Below, one piece after another: positions 22,971 through 30,959 of a DNA stretch of 64,000 nt. The notes below the pieces were generated by a model. The model was not told the origin of the DNA. It saw only the letters and a program-made list of their open reading frames with translations, and made no database searches. The number at the start of each line of letters is the position of its first letter. Positions within the stretch are counted from its first letter, which is position 1. The position numbers and the translations under genes were made by a program. Source of the DNA: an uncultured Pseudomonas sp. (GTDB taxonomy: Bacteria; Pseudomonadota; Gammaproteobacteria; Pseudomonadales; Pseudomonadaceae); the NCBI RefSeq assembly GCF_943846705.1, contig NZ_OX044366.1, positions 2,232,001-2,296,000 of the forward strand, written 5' to 3'.

Positions 22971-24080
22971 ATGCAGTGCGAATCACCGATCAAACGCCGC
23001 GTTTCACGGCAGATATGGGTAGGCTCCGTGCCGGTTGGCGGCGATGCGCCGATTGCCGTGCAGAGCATGACCAATAGCGATACCAATGACGTGGCCGCCA
23101 CCGTGGCGCAGATTCGTCGCCTGGAAGATGCCGGTGCTGACATTGTGCGCGTCTCGGTGCCGGATATGGATGCGGCCGAAGCCTTCGGTCGGATCAAACA
23201 GCAGGTCAAGGTACCGCTGGTGGCCGATATCCACTTCGACTATCAAATCGCCTTGCGGGTAGCAGAGCTCGGCGTTGATTGCCTGCGTATCAACCCGGGC
23301 AACATCGGTCGAGAAGACCGTGTGCGGGCTGTGGTTGAAGCCGCGCGGGACCGAGGCATTCCGATCCGCATCGGGGTGAATGCCGGCTCGCTGGAAAAAG
23401 ACCTGCAGAAGAAGTACGGCGAACCCACGCCAGCGGCATTGGTTGAGTCCGCCTTGCGCCATGTCGAGCATCTGGATCGTCTGAATTTCCCCGATTTCAA
23501 AGTCAGCGTTAAGGCTTCCGACGTGTTTATGGCCGTCGAGGCGTACCGCTTGTTGGCTAAACAGATTGAGCAGCCGCTGCACTTGGGCATCACCGAAGCC
23601 GGTGGTTTGCGTTCGGGCACGGTCAAATCGGCTGTGGGCTTAGGCATGCTGTTGGCCGAAGGTATCGGTGACACCATCCGTATCTCCCTTGCCGCAGACC
23701 CTGTGGAGGAGATCAAGGTCGGTTACGACATCCTCAAGTCACTGCGCTTGCGTTCGCGCGGCATCAACTTCATCGCCTGTCCGAGCTGCTCGCGGCAGAA
23801 TTTCGATGTGGTTAAGACCATGAACGAGCTGGAACAGCGCGTCGAAGACCTGCTGGTGCCGCTGGACGTGGCGGTGATCGGTTGTGTGGTTAATGGCCCT
23901 GGCGAAGCCAAAGAGGCGCATATCGGCCTGACTGGCGGCTCGCCCAACCTGATCTATATCGATGGCAAACCGGCTCTCAAGCTGGGTAATGACAACCTGG
24001 TCGATGAGCTGGAAAAGCTGATTCGCCAGAAAGCGGCCGACAAGGTCGCCGCTGACGCCGCCGTTATCGTGCGTAGCTAA
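22971..24080 (+). CDS. ispG: 4-hydroxy-3-methylbut-2-enyl-diphosphate synthase
   Basis: IspG is a [4Fe-4S] enzyme that makes HMBPP in the MEP isoprenoid pathway. The cluster Cys are in FIACPSCSRQNFDV and VIGCVVNGPGEAKEA, and the TIM-barrel part has GVDCLRINPGNIG. The ATG at 22971 gives 369 residues; an in-frame earlier start would run inside rodZ. The rodZ-ispG-hisS order is common in gammaproteobacteria. Confidence 0.97.
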   Translation: MQCESPIKRRVSRQIWVGSVPVGGDAPIAVQSMTNSDTNDVAATVAQIRRLEDAGADIVRVSVPDMDAAEAFGRIKQQVKVPLVADIHFDYQIALRVAELGVDCLRINPGNIGREDRVRAVVEAARDRGIPIRIGVNAGSLEKDLQKKYGEPTPAALVESALRHVEHLDRLNFPDFKVSVKASDVFMAVEAYRLLAKQIEQPLHLGITEAGGLRSGTVKSAVGLGMLLAEGIGDTIRISLAADPVEEIKVGYDILKSLRLRSRGINFIACPSCSRQNFDVVKTMNELEQRVEDLLVPLDVAVIGCVVNGPGEAKEAHIGLTGGSPNLIYIDGKPALKLGNDNLVDELEKLIRQKAADKVAADAAVIVRS

Positions 24081-24098
24081 CACCGTTAAGGAATTGAA

Positions 24099-25388
24099 TT
24101 GAGCAAGCCCCTGCAAGCCATTCGTGGCATGAACGATATCCTGCCCGAGCAGACCCCGCTTTGGCGCTATTTTGAAGGCACCGTGGCCAATCTGCTGGAC
24201 GGCTACGGCTACCGTCAGATGCGCATGCCGATCGTCGAGTTCACCGAGCTGTTCAAACGCTCCATCGGTGAAGTCACCGATATCGTTGAAAAAGAGATGT
24301 ACACCTTTGACGACCGTAACGGCGATTCCCTGACCCTGCGTCCGGAAGGGACTGCGGCCTGCGTGCGCGCGGTGCTTGAGCATGGTTTGTCCGGCGGTGG
24401 GCAGATGCAGAAACTCTGGTACATCGGCCCGATGTTCCGTCACGAGCGCCCACAGAAAGGTCGTTATCGCCAGTTCCACCAGATTGGCGTGGAAGTGTTC
24501 AATGTTGACGGCCCGGACATCGATGCTGAGCTGATCGTGCTGACCTGGCGTTTGTGGAACCTGCTGGGTATTCGTGATGCGGTAAAGCTTGAGCTCAACA
24601 GCCTGGGCACCAGTGCTGCGCGTGCGGTCTACCGTGATGCGCTGGTTGAATTTCTCAGCGCGCACGCGGATCAGCTTGATGAAGACAGTCGTCGCCGTAT
24701 GGGCAGCAACCCGTTGCGTGTGCTCGACAGCAAATCGCCGGAAACCCAGGCCGTACTGGTTAATGCGCCGAAGCTGGCGGATTACCTGGATGACGAGTCG
24801 CGGCTGCATTTCGAGGGGCTGAAAGCCCGTCTGGATGCGGCGGGTGTGCCGTATGTGATCAATCCCAAGCTGGTGCGTGGCCTGGATTACTACAGCAAGA
24901 CCGTGTTCGAGTGGGTCACCGATCAGCTCGGCTCCCAGGGCACCGTCTGCGCCGGTGGTCGTTATGACGGCCTGGTTGAGCAGATGGGCGGCAAGCCGAC
25001 GCCGGGCGTGGGTTTTGCCATGGGCATCGAACGCTTGGTGCTGTTGCTCGAAACTCTAGGTAAAGTACCGGCTGAAATCGCTCGCACGGTTGACGTTTAC
25101 CTGTGTGCTTTCGGTGAGCCCGCTGAGCTGGCGGCGCTGGCCTTGAGCGAGCGGCTGCGTGATCAGCTGCCTAGCCTACGTCTGCAGGTGAATGCCGGGG
25201 CGGGTAGCTTCAAGAGTCAGTTCAAGAAAGCCGATAAAAGCGGCGCGTTGTACGCCTTGATCTTGGGTGAAGACGAATTGGCCCAGCAAGTGGTAGGTTG
25301 CAAGCCGCTGCGTGGTCAGGGCGAGCAGCAAAGTATTGCATGGTCGGCATTGGCCGAGCATCTGGCGAACTGCGCCAATCAGGCCTGA
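24099..25388 (+). CDS. hisS: Histidyl-tRNA synthetase
   Basis: HisS charges tRNA-His. This class II synthetase shows AIRGMNDILPEQTPLW at the start, motif 2 (GPMFRHERPQKGRYRQFHQIG), the His-binding LVRGLDYYSKTVFEW and motif 3 (GFAMGIERLVLLLE), then the anticodon domain. The 429 residues begin with TTG at 24099; AAGGA stands 6 bases upstream and the residues after it match the family, so the unusual start is accepted. Confidence 0.97.
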   Translation: MSKPLQAIRGMNDILPEQTPLWRYFEGTVANLLDGYGYRQMRMPIVEFTELFKRSIGEVTDIVEKEMYTFDDRNGDSLTLRPEGTAACVRAVLEHGLSGGGQMQKLWYIGPMFRHERPQKGRYRQFHQIGVEVFNVDGPDIDAELIVLTWRLWNLLGIRDAVKLELNSLGTSAARAVYRDALVEFLSAHADQLDEDSRRRMGSNPLRVLDSKSPETQAVLVNAPKLADYLDDESRLHFEGLKARLDAAGVPYVINPKLVRGLDYYSKTVFEWVTDQLGSQGTVCAGGRYDGLVEQMGGKPTPGVGFAMGIERLVLLLETLGKVPAEIARTVDVYLCAFGEPAELAALALSERLRDQLPSLRLQVNAGAGSFKSQFKKADKSGALYALILGEDELAQQVVGCKPLRGQGEQQSIAWSALAEHLANCANQA

Positions 25389-25425
25389 GCGTCTATTTAG
25401 TGATTTAGCGAAAAGGAGTGCTGGG

Positions 25426-26070
25426 GTGGTTTCGCGTACTGATGATGAAGAGCTGGCGGTAATCAAGGACTGGTGGCAGCAGAATGGCATGCCATTGCTG
25501 ACCGGCGTTGCGCTGGCGTTGGTGGTGGTATTTGGCTGGCAGGGCTGGCAGAAGTACCAGAGCAATCAGGCGCAAGGCGCTTCGATCGTCTATCAGCAAT
25601 TGCTGGAAGCGGCGCTGGAGCCTAGCGGCAAGCCTGACGCCGCCAAGGTTGCCGAGTTGGCCAACACCCTGAAAAGTGACTACGCCGGCAGCCATTACGC
25701 TCAATACGGCAGCCTGTTCGTGGCCAAAGTAGCAGTCGAAGCGGGCAAGTTGGACGACGCTGCCAGCGAGCTGCAGGCGATTGTCGATAAGCCTGCTGAC
25801 GACAGCCTGGCAGAGTTGGCGCGTCAACGCTTGGCGCGTGTGCTGGCGGCTCAGGACAAGGCTGAAGAGGCCCTCAAGTTGCTGGAAACCCAGGCTGCGT
25901 CGGCCTTTACCGCCAGTCGTGAAGAACTCAAAGGTGATCTGCTGGTGCAGCTCGGCCGTGCCGATGATGCCCACGCTGCCTACGAAAAAGCCAAAGCTGC
26001 GCTCTCCGAAGACGCGGCTGTAGGTGGTCTGCAAATGAAGCTGGATGATCTGGCAAAAGGGGATGCGTGA
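25426..26070 (+). CDS. yfgM: Membrane-anchored TPR protein YfgM
   Basis: YfgM is an inner-membrane protein with a periplasmic TPR domain that works with PpiD at the Sec translocon. A cytoplasmic N-tail (SRTDDEELAVIKDWWQQNG), one span (LLTGVALALVVVFGWQGW) and YQSNQAQGASIVYQQLLEAA are typical. The start is a GTG at 25426 because AAGGAG stands 7 bases before it; an open extension to 25312 lies inside hisS. The protein has 214 residues. It overlaps or abuts bamB. Confidence 0.92.
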   Translation: MVSRTDDEELAVIKDWWQQNGMPLLTGVALALVVVFGWQGWQKYQSNQAQGASIVYQQLLEAALEPSGKPDAAKVAELANTLKSDYAGSHYAQYGSLFVAKVAVEAGKLDDAASELQAIVDKPADDSLAELARQRLARVLAAQDKAEEALKLLETQAASAFTASREELKGDLLVQLGRADDAHAAYEKAKAALSEDAAVGGLQMKLDDLAKGDA

Positions 26071-26071
26071 C

Positions 26072-27214
26072 GTGATGCGCTGGAAGAATGCCGCACTGCT
26101 GGCCCTGGCCGTATTGGCTGTAGGTTGCAGCAGCAATAGTAAGAAGGAACTGCCCCCGGCCGATCTGCCCAAGTTCGAGGAAGAGGTTAGCCTGCAGAAA
26201 GAGTGGAGTCGTTCGATTGGCGACGGCCAGGGCGACACCTTTAACATGCTCACGCCGGCGCTTGACGGTGAGCAGATTTATGCTGCCGACGTTGAAGGCC
26301 TGGTTGTGGCCATGAACCGCATGACGGGTAAGGTCCTGTGGAAAACTGAGCTGGATCTGCCGGTTTCCGGTGCCGTAGCTGCAGGCTACGGCCTGGTAGT
26401 TGTCGGTACCCTTAAAGGTGAAATCATCGCCCTCGACACCGTTAGCGGTGAAGAAAAGTGGCGTGCACGGGTGACCAGTGAAGTACTGGCCGCGCCTGCA
26501 TTGAACGGTGATGTGGTGCTGGTACAGACCCAGGATGACCGTCTGATTGCTTTTGATGCGGACACCGGCAATCAGCGCTGGATCTTCGAAAACACTCCGG
26601 CGGTTCTGACGCTGCGCGGCACTGGTAGCCCGGTACTGACCAACCGCCTGGCGGTTGCCGGCCTGTCCACCGGTAAGGTGATCGCGCTGGACGCACAGCG
26701 TGGCATTCCGGTCTGGGAGCAGCGCGTAGCTGTACCGCAGGGCCGTTCCGAGTTGGAGCGCGTTGTTGATATCGACGGCGGCTTGCTGCTTTCGGCCGGT
26801 ACGCTCTATGCAGTTAGCTATCAAGGCCGTGTGGCGGCGATGGATCTGGAGAGTGGTCGTATTCTTTGGCAGCGTGAAGCCTCCAGCTCGGTGGGCGTGG
26901 CCCAAGGTTACGGCAGTGTTTATGTAAACCTGGCCAACGGCACGGTTGAAGGGATCGACGAGCGTTCGGCTTCGGCACTGTGGAACAATGACGCGCTGGC
27001 TCGCCGTCAGCTGTCTGCGCCGGAAGTGTTCTCCAGCTACGTGGCGTTTGGTGACCTGGAAGGTTACCTGCACCTGGTGAGTCAGGTGGATGGCCGTTTT
27101 GTCGGCCGTACACGTATCGACAGTGATGGTCTGCGTGCGCGTCCATTGGTGGCAGGCGGCTGGCTATATGCCTTCGGCAATAGCGGCAAACTGGTGGCTT
27201 TGACCATCAAATAA
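26072..27214 (+). CDS. bamB: Outer-membrane assembly lipoprotein BamB
   Basis: BamB is the beta-propeller lipoprotein of the BAM complex that inserts outer-membrane proteins. The signal peptide ends in the lipobox LAVGC. PQQ-like blades follow (GLVVAMNRMTGKVLWKTEL, GEIIALDTVSGEEKWRARV, RLIAFDADTGNQRWIFE, RVAAMDLESGRILWQREA). GTG at 26072 or ATG at 26075 are both possible; AAAAGGGG at 26055-26062 favours 26072. The protein has 380 residues. Confidence 0.95.
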   Translation: MMRWKNAALLALAVLAVGCSSNSKKELPPADLPKFEEEVSLQKEWSRSIGDGQGDTFNMLTPALDGEQIYAADVEGLVVAMNRMTGKVLWKTELDLPVSGAVAAGYGLVVVGTLKGEIIALDTVSGEEKWRARVTSEVLAAPALNGDVVLVQTQDDRLIAFDADTGNQRWIFENTPAVLTLRGTGSPVLTNRLAVAGLSTGKVIALDAQRGIPVWEQRVAVPQGRSELERVVDIDGGLLLSAGTLYAVSYQGRVAAMDLESGRILWQREASSSVGVAQGYGSVYVNLANGTVEGIDERSASALWNNDALARRQLSAPEVFSSYVAFGDLEGYLHLVSQVDGRFVGRTRIDSDGLRARPLVAGGWLYAFGNSGKLVALTIK

Positions 27215-27283
27215 GCGCCTGTCGCTTTGGCGGTGCTGTACAGCTCTTGGGGCTGCGCAGCATCGTCAGTGCAATGAATTCCG

Positions 27284-27310
27284 GCCGCTGCCCCTGCAGC
27301 GGCTTTTGTA
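27284..27310 (+). terminator. Terminator between bamB and der
   Basis: GCCGCTGC (27284-27291) and GCAGCGGC (27296-27303) form an 8-bp stem with a CCCT loop, followed by TTTTGTATTTT. Confidence 0.75.
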
Positions 27311-27339
27311 TTTTCTGAAATAACGAAGTGGAGAGCCTA

Positions 27340-28812
27340 ATGGTTCCCGTAATTGCCCTGGTGGGCCGTCCGAACGTCGGCAAGTCCACCCTGTTTAACC
27401 GCTTGACCAAGTCCCGTGACGCGATTGTCGGCGACCTGTCTGGTCTGACCCGTGATCGCCAATACGGCGAGGCCAAGTGGCAGGGGCGAACCTATATCGT
27501 CATCGACACCGGTGGTATTTCCGGTGACGAGGAAGGCATTGACGCGAAGATGGCCGAGCAGTCCCTGCAGGCCATTGAAGAAGCCGATGCCGTACTGTTT
27601 CTGGTGGACGCCCGCGCCGGGCTGTCCGCCTCCGACCAGATGATTGGTGAGCACCTGCGTCGTCGTAACAAACGCAGCTTCCTGGTGATCAACAAGGTCG
27701 ACAATATCGACACCGACCTGGCCCGCGCCGAATTCTCCAGCATGGGCATGGGCGAGTCCCTGCCGATTGCCGGTGCGCATGGCCGTGGTATCACCCAGAT
27801 GCTCGAAGCCGTGCTGGGCTCCTTCCCCAAGGATGCTGCCGAGCTGCAAGAAGGCGAGGAAGAGGAAGTTGTCCTCGAAGGCCAGGAGGCCAAGCGCATT
27901 CCCGGCCCGAGCGAGAAGGACGGCATCAAACTGGCGATTATCGGCCGGCCGAACGTCGGCAAGTCGACGCTGGTCAACCGCATGCTCGGTGAAGAGCGGG
28001 TCATCGTTTATGACCAGGCCGGCACCACGCGCGATAGCATCTATATTCCGTTTGAGCGCGATGACGAGAAGTACACCCTGATCGATACCGCGGGCGTGCG
28101 TCGCCGTGGCAAGATCTTCGAGGCGGTGGAAAAGTTCTCGGTGGTGAAAACCCTGCAGGCGATCCAAGACTCCAACGTCGTGGTATTCGTCATGGATGCC
28201 CGCGAAGGTGTGGTCGACCATGACCTCAACCTGCTCGGCTTCGTCCTGGAAAGCGGCCGTGCCTTGGTGATTGCCCTGAACAAGTGGGACGGCATGGAAC
28301 CGAGCGAGCGCGACTATGTGAAGGTCGAGCTGCAACGCCGGCTGTTCTTTGTCGACTTCGCCGACATTCACTTTATCTCGGCGCTGCATGGCACCGGTGT
28401 GGGCAACCTGTACAAATCGGTACAGGCCTCGTTCAAGTCGGCGATCACTCGCTGGCCGACCAACCGCCTGACCCAGATTCTTGAAGACGCGGTCAGCGAT
28501 CACGCGCCGCCCATGGTGCAGAATCGTCGGATCAAGCTGCGTTACGCCCACCTCGGTGGTGCTAACCCGCCGCTGATCGTGATCCACGGTAACCAGGTTG
28601 ATTCGGTGCCCAAGTCCTATATCCGTTACCTGGAAAATACCTACCGCCGCGTGCTCAAACTGGTCGGCACGCCGATCCGTATCGAGTTTAAAGGCGGTGA
28701 TAACCCGTACGAGGGCAACAAAAACACCCTTACGGATCGTCAGGTGAACAAGAAGCGCCGGATGATGACCCACCACAAAAAGGCCGAGAAGAAGCGTAAA
28801 GACAAGCGCTAA
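27340..28812 (+). CDS. der: Ribosome-assembly GTPase Der (EngA)
   Basis: Der has two GTPase domains in a row and helps mature the 50S subunit. Both P-loops are clear: ALVGRPNVGKSTLFNRL near residue 5 and AIIGRPNVGKSTLVNRM near 205, each with NKxD-type motifs (VINKVDN, ALNKWDG). A KH-like C-terminal domain with a basic tail (KKRRMMTHHKKAEKKRKDKR) follows. The protein has 490 residues. The ATG at 27340 (MVPVIALVGRP) was chosen as the family start. Confidence 0.97.
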   Translation: MVPVIALVGRPNVGKSTLFNRLTKSRDAIVGDLSGLTRDRQYGEAKWQGRTYIVIDTGGISGDEEGIDAKMAEQSLQAIEEADAVLFLVDARAGLSASDQMIGEHLRRRNKRSFLVINKVDNIDTDLARAEFSSMGMGESLPIAGAHGRGITQMLEAVLGSFPKDAAELQEGEEEEVVLEGQEAKRIPGPSEKDGIKLAIIGRPNVGKSTLVNRMLGEERVIVYDQAGTTRDSIYIPFERDDEKYTLIDTAGVRRRGKIFEAVEKFSVVKTLQAIQDSNVVVFVMDAREGVVDHDLNLLGFVLESGRALVIALNKWDGMEPSERDYVKVELQRRLFFVDFADIHFISALHGTGVGNLYKSVQASFKSAITRWPTNRLTQILEDAVSDHAPPMVQNRRIKLRYAHLGGANPPLIVIHGNQVDSVPKSYIRYLENTYRRVLKLVGTPIRIEFKGGDNPYEGNKNTLTDRQVNKKRRMMTHHKKAEKKRKDKR

Positions 28813-28833
28813 GCGTGGATTGAAACGCGTTAT

Positions 28834-28857
28834 AAAGGCACCTTCGGGTGCCTTTTG
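28834..28857 (+). terminator. Terminator after der
   Basis: AAAGGCACC (28834-28842) and GGTGCCTTT (28847-28855) with a TTCG tetraloop form a very stable hairpin followed by T residues. Confidence 0.85.
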
Positions 28858-28917
28858 CGTGTCTGGGGGATCGGCTATCCTGCCGCATCACAAGCGCTCA
28901 AGCCGGATGCTGCCACG

Positions 28918-30066
28918 ATGATCATCAGCAAGCTGCCGAATGTCGGCACCACGATTTTTACCCGCATGTCGCAGCTCGCCGGGGAAACCGGCGCGCTCAA
29001 TCTGTCCCAGGGCTTCCCTGACTTCGATGGTCCGCAAGCGCTGCGTGAAGCCGTCGCCCGGCATATTGCGGCTGGGCATAATCAGTACGCGCCGATGACC
29101 GGTTTACCCGCACTGCGCGAGCAAGTAGCGGCAAAAATTGCTCGTAGTTATGGCCGCGTGGTCAGCGTCGATAGCGAAATCACCATTACCCCGGGGGCGA
29201 CTCAGGCGATCTTCTGTGCGGTGCAGGCGCTGATCCGTCCGGGTGATGAGGTGATCGTCTTCGACCCGTGTTACGACAGTTATGAGCCATCCGTTGAGTT
29301 GGCCGGCGGGCGCTGCGTGCACGTGCCACTGGCATGCGGGGATTTTGCCATCGACTGGCAGCGTCTAGAGGACGCGCTGAGTGCCAAGACGCGGCTGATC
29401 ATCCTCAACAGTCCGCACAACCCCAGCGGGGCGCTGATCTCGCGTACCGAGCTGGATCGGCTGGCTGAGTTGATTCGCCACCGCGATATCCACCTGATCA
29501 GTGATGAGGTGTACGAGCACCTGGTGTTCGATGGTGGCCAGCACGCCAGCGTGTTGGCGCATGAGGAGTTGTATCAGCGTGCGTTTGTGGTCAGCTCGTT
29601 CGGCAAGACCTACCACGTAACCGGCTGGAAAACCGGCTACGTGGTCGCGCCACCCGCCTTGAGTACGGAGCTGCGCAAGGTGCATCAGTACGTCAGCTTC
29701 TGCGGAGTGACGCCGCTGCAATGGGCGCTGGCCGACTACATGGCTGAGCATCCTGAGCATGTCGAGGAGCTGCCGGGCTTTTACCAAGCCAAGCGCGACC
29801 TGTTTTGTGATCTGCTGGTGGGTTCGCGCTTCAGCTTTACCCGCACCCCGGGGACCTATTTCCAGTTGCTTGATTACTCGGCCATTCGCGATGATCTGGA
29901 TGATGTGGCCATGGCCGAATGGCTGACCCGTGAACACGCTGTCGCGGCGATTCCGGTGTCCGTGTTCTATCAACAAGCGCCCAAGGATTTACGCCTGCTG
30001 CGTTTGTGCTTCGCCAAGCGTGAGGAAACCTTGCGCCAGGCGGCGGAGAAGTTATGCGCGATATAA
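28918..30066 (+). CDS. PLP-dependent aminotransferase, probable methionine/glutamine transaminase
   Basis: The 382-residue protein is a class I/II aminotransferase of the YbdL/kynurenine-aminotransferase type. It shows NLSQGFPDFDGPQALREAV, YAPMTGLPALREQVA, NSPHNPSGALISRTEL, ISDEVYEHLVFDG and the PLP Lys in SFGKTYHVTGWKTGYVVAP. YbdL prefers methionine and related substrates. The ATG at 28918 (MIISKLPNVGT) was chosen; upstream codons lie in the terminator of der. It overlaps the next gene, an omega-amidase, by 13 bp. That pairing supports a glutamine transaminase/omega-amidase route of methionine salvage, in which the amidase removes the ketoglutaramate product. Confidence 0.9.
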   Translation: MIISKLPNVGTTIFTRMSQLAGETGALNLSQGFPDFDGPQALREAVARHIAAGHNQYAPMTGLPALREQVAAKIARSYGRVVSVDSEITITPGATQAIFCAVQALIRPGDEVIVFDPCYDSYEPSVELAGGRCVHVPLACGDFAIDWQRLEDALSAKTRLIILNSPHNPSGALISRTELDRLAELIRHRDIHLISDEVYEHLVFDGGQHASVLAHEELYQRAFVVSSFGKTYHVTGWKTGYVVAPPALSTELRKVHQYVSFCGVTPLQWALADYMAEHPEHVEELPGFYQAKRDLFCDLLVGSRFSFTRTPGTYFQLLDYSAIRDDLDDVAMAEWLTREHAVAAIPVSVFYQQAPKDLRLLRLCFAKREETLRQAAEKLCAI

Positions 30067-30875
30067 GCCTGTTGCCCGATCTAGAGTTGGCGCTGATTCA
30101 GACTTCCCTGGCTTGGCAAGACCCTGCAGCCAATCGCGCGCATTTTGCAGCCCTGTTGGAGCAGGCCCGTGGGGCCGATCTGATCGTGCTGCCGGAGATG
30201 TTTAGCACCGGCTTTTCCATGGACTCCGCCGCTCTGGCCGAGCCGGAGAATGGACCGAGCAGCCAGTGGTTACGTGAGCAGGCCCAAGCGCTGCAGGCCG
30301 TGGTTACCGGCAGCCTGATTATCCAAACCGCCCATGGTGCGTACCGTAATCGCCTGCTCTGGGCGCGCCCGGATGGCAGCTTGGCCCACTACGACAAGCG
30401 TCACCTGTTTCGTATGGCCGGTGAGCACAAGCACTACAGCGCGGGTGAGCAGCAAGTGCTGCTGGAGGTGAAGGGCTGGCAGGTGCGACCGTTGATCTGC
30501 TACGACCTGCGCTTTCCAGTGTGGAGTTGCGATCCGCAAGATACCGACCTGCTGCTCTACACCGCCAACTGGCCAGCGGCGCGGCGCCATCACTGGAACC
30601 GCCTGTTGCCGGCGCGGGCGATCGAAAACCTCTGCTATGTGGCGGCGGTCAATCGTATCGGCGAGGACGGCAAGGGCCACGCTTATAGCGGCGACAGCCA
30701 GGTACTGGATTTTCAGGGTGATTCATTGCTCAGCGCCGAGGCGGCGACCGGGGTGTTTACTATCAGCCTGTCGGGTGCCGCGTTGGCGGCTTACCGCGAG
30801 CGTTTTCCGGCTTACCTCGATGCCGATGGCTTTGAGTTGACGTCACCTGGGTGCAACCCACCTATCCAGGTATAA
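30054..30875 (+). CDS. Nitrilase-family omega-amidase (YafV/Nit2-like)
   Basis: The 273-residue protein has the nitrilase triad: Glu in LIVLPEMFSTGFSMD, Lys in HYDKRHLFRMAGEH and Cys in RPLICYDLRFPVWS. The sequence reads as YafV, which hydrolyses alpha-ketoglutaramate and similar omega-amides. The overlap with the aminotransferase gene implies coupled translation and a shared pathway. The ATG at 30054 lies inside the upstream gene. Confidence 0.9.
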   Translation: MRDISLLPDLELALIQTSLAWQDPAANRAHFAALLEQARGADLIVLPEMFSTGFSMDSAALAEPENGPSSQWLREQAQALQAVVTGSLIIQTAHGAYRNRLLWARPDGSLAHYDKRHLFRMAGEHKHYSAGEQQVLLEVKGWQVRPLICYDLRFPVWSCDPQDTDLLLYTANWPAARRHHWNRLLPARAIENLCYVAAVNRIGEDGKGHAYSGDSQVLDFQGDSLLSAEAATGVFTISLSGAALAAYRERFPAYLDADGFELTSPGCNPPIQV

Positions 30876-30915
30876 CCGCCAGTACTGCCGTGGATTTATC
30901 CGGGGTGCAGATGTA

Positions 30916-30941
30916 ACAACGCCGGGCATGCCCGGCGTTGT
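30916..30941. terminator. Perfect 26-bp palindrome between convergent genes
   Basis: ACAACGCCGGGCA (30916-30928) is the exact reverse complement of 30929-30941. It lies between the ends of the omega-amidase gene and leuA. There is no T-run on either side, so it may act as a weak bidirectional terminator or a binding site. Confidence 0.5.
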
Positions 30942-30959
30942 CGTCACTGCTGGAGCGCC

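Noticed and set aside
27337..28776. 479-codon open frame opposite der
   Set aside because: A shadow of der caused by codon bias; no ribosome site or domain is seen.
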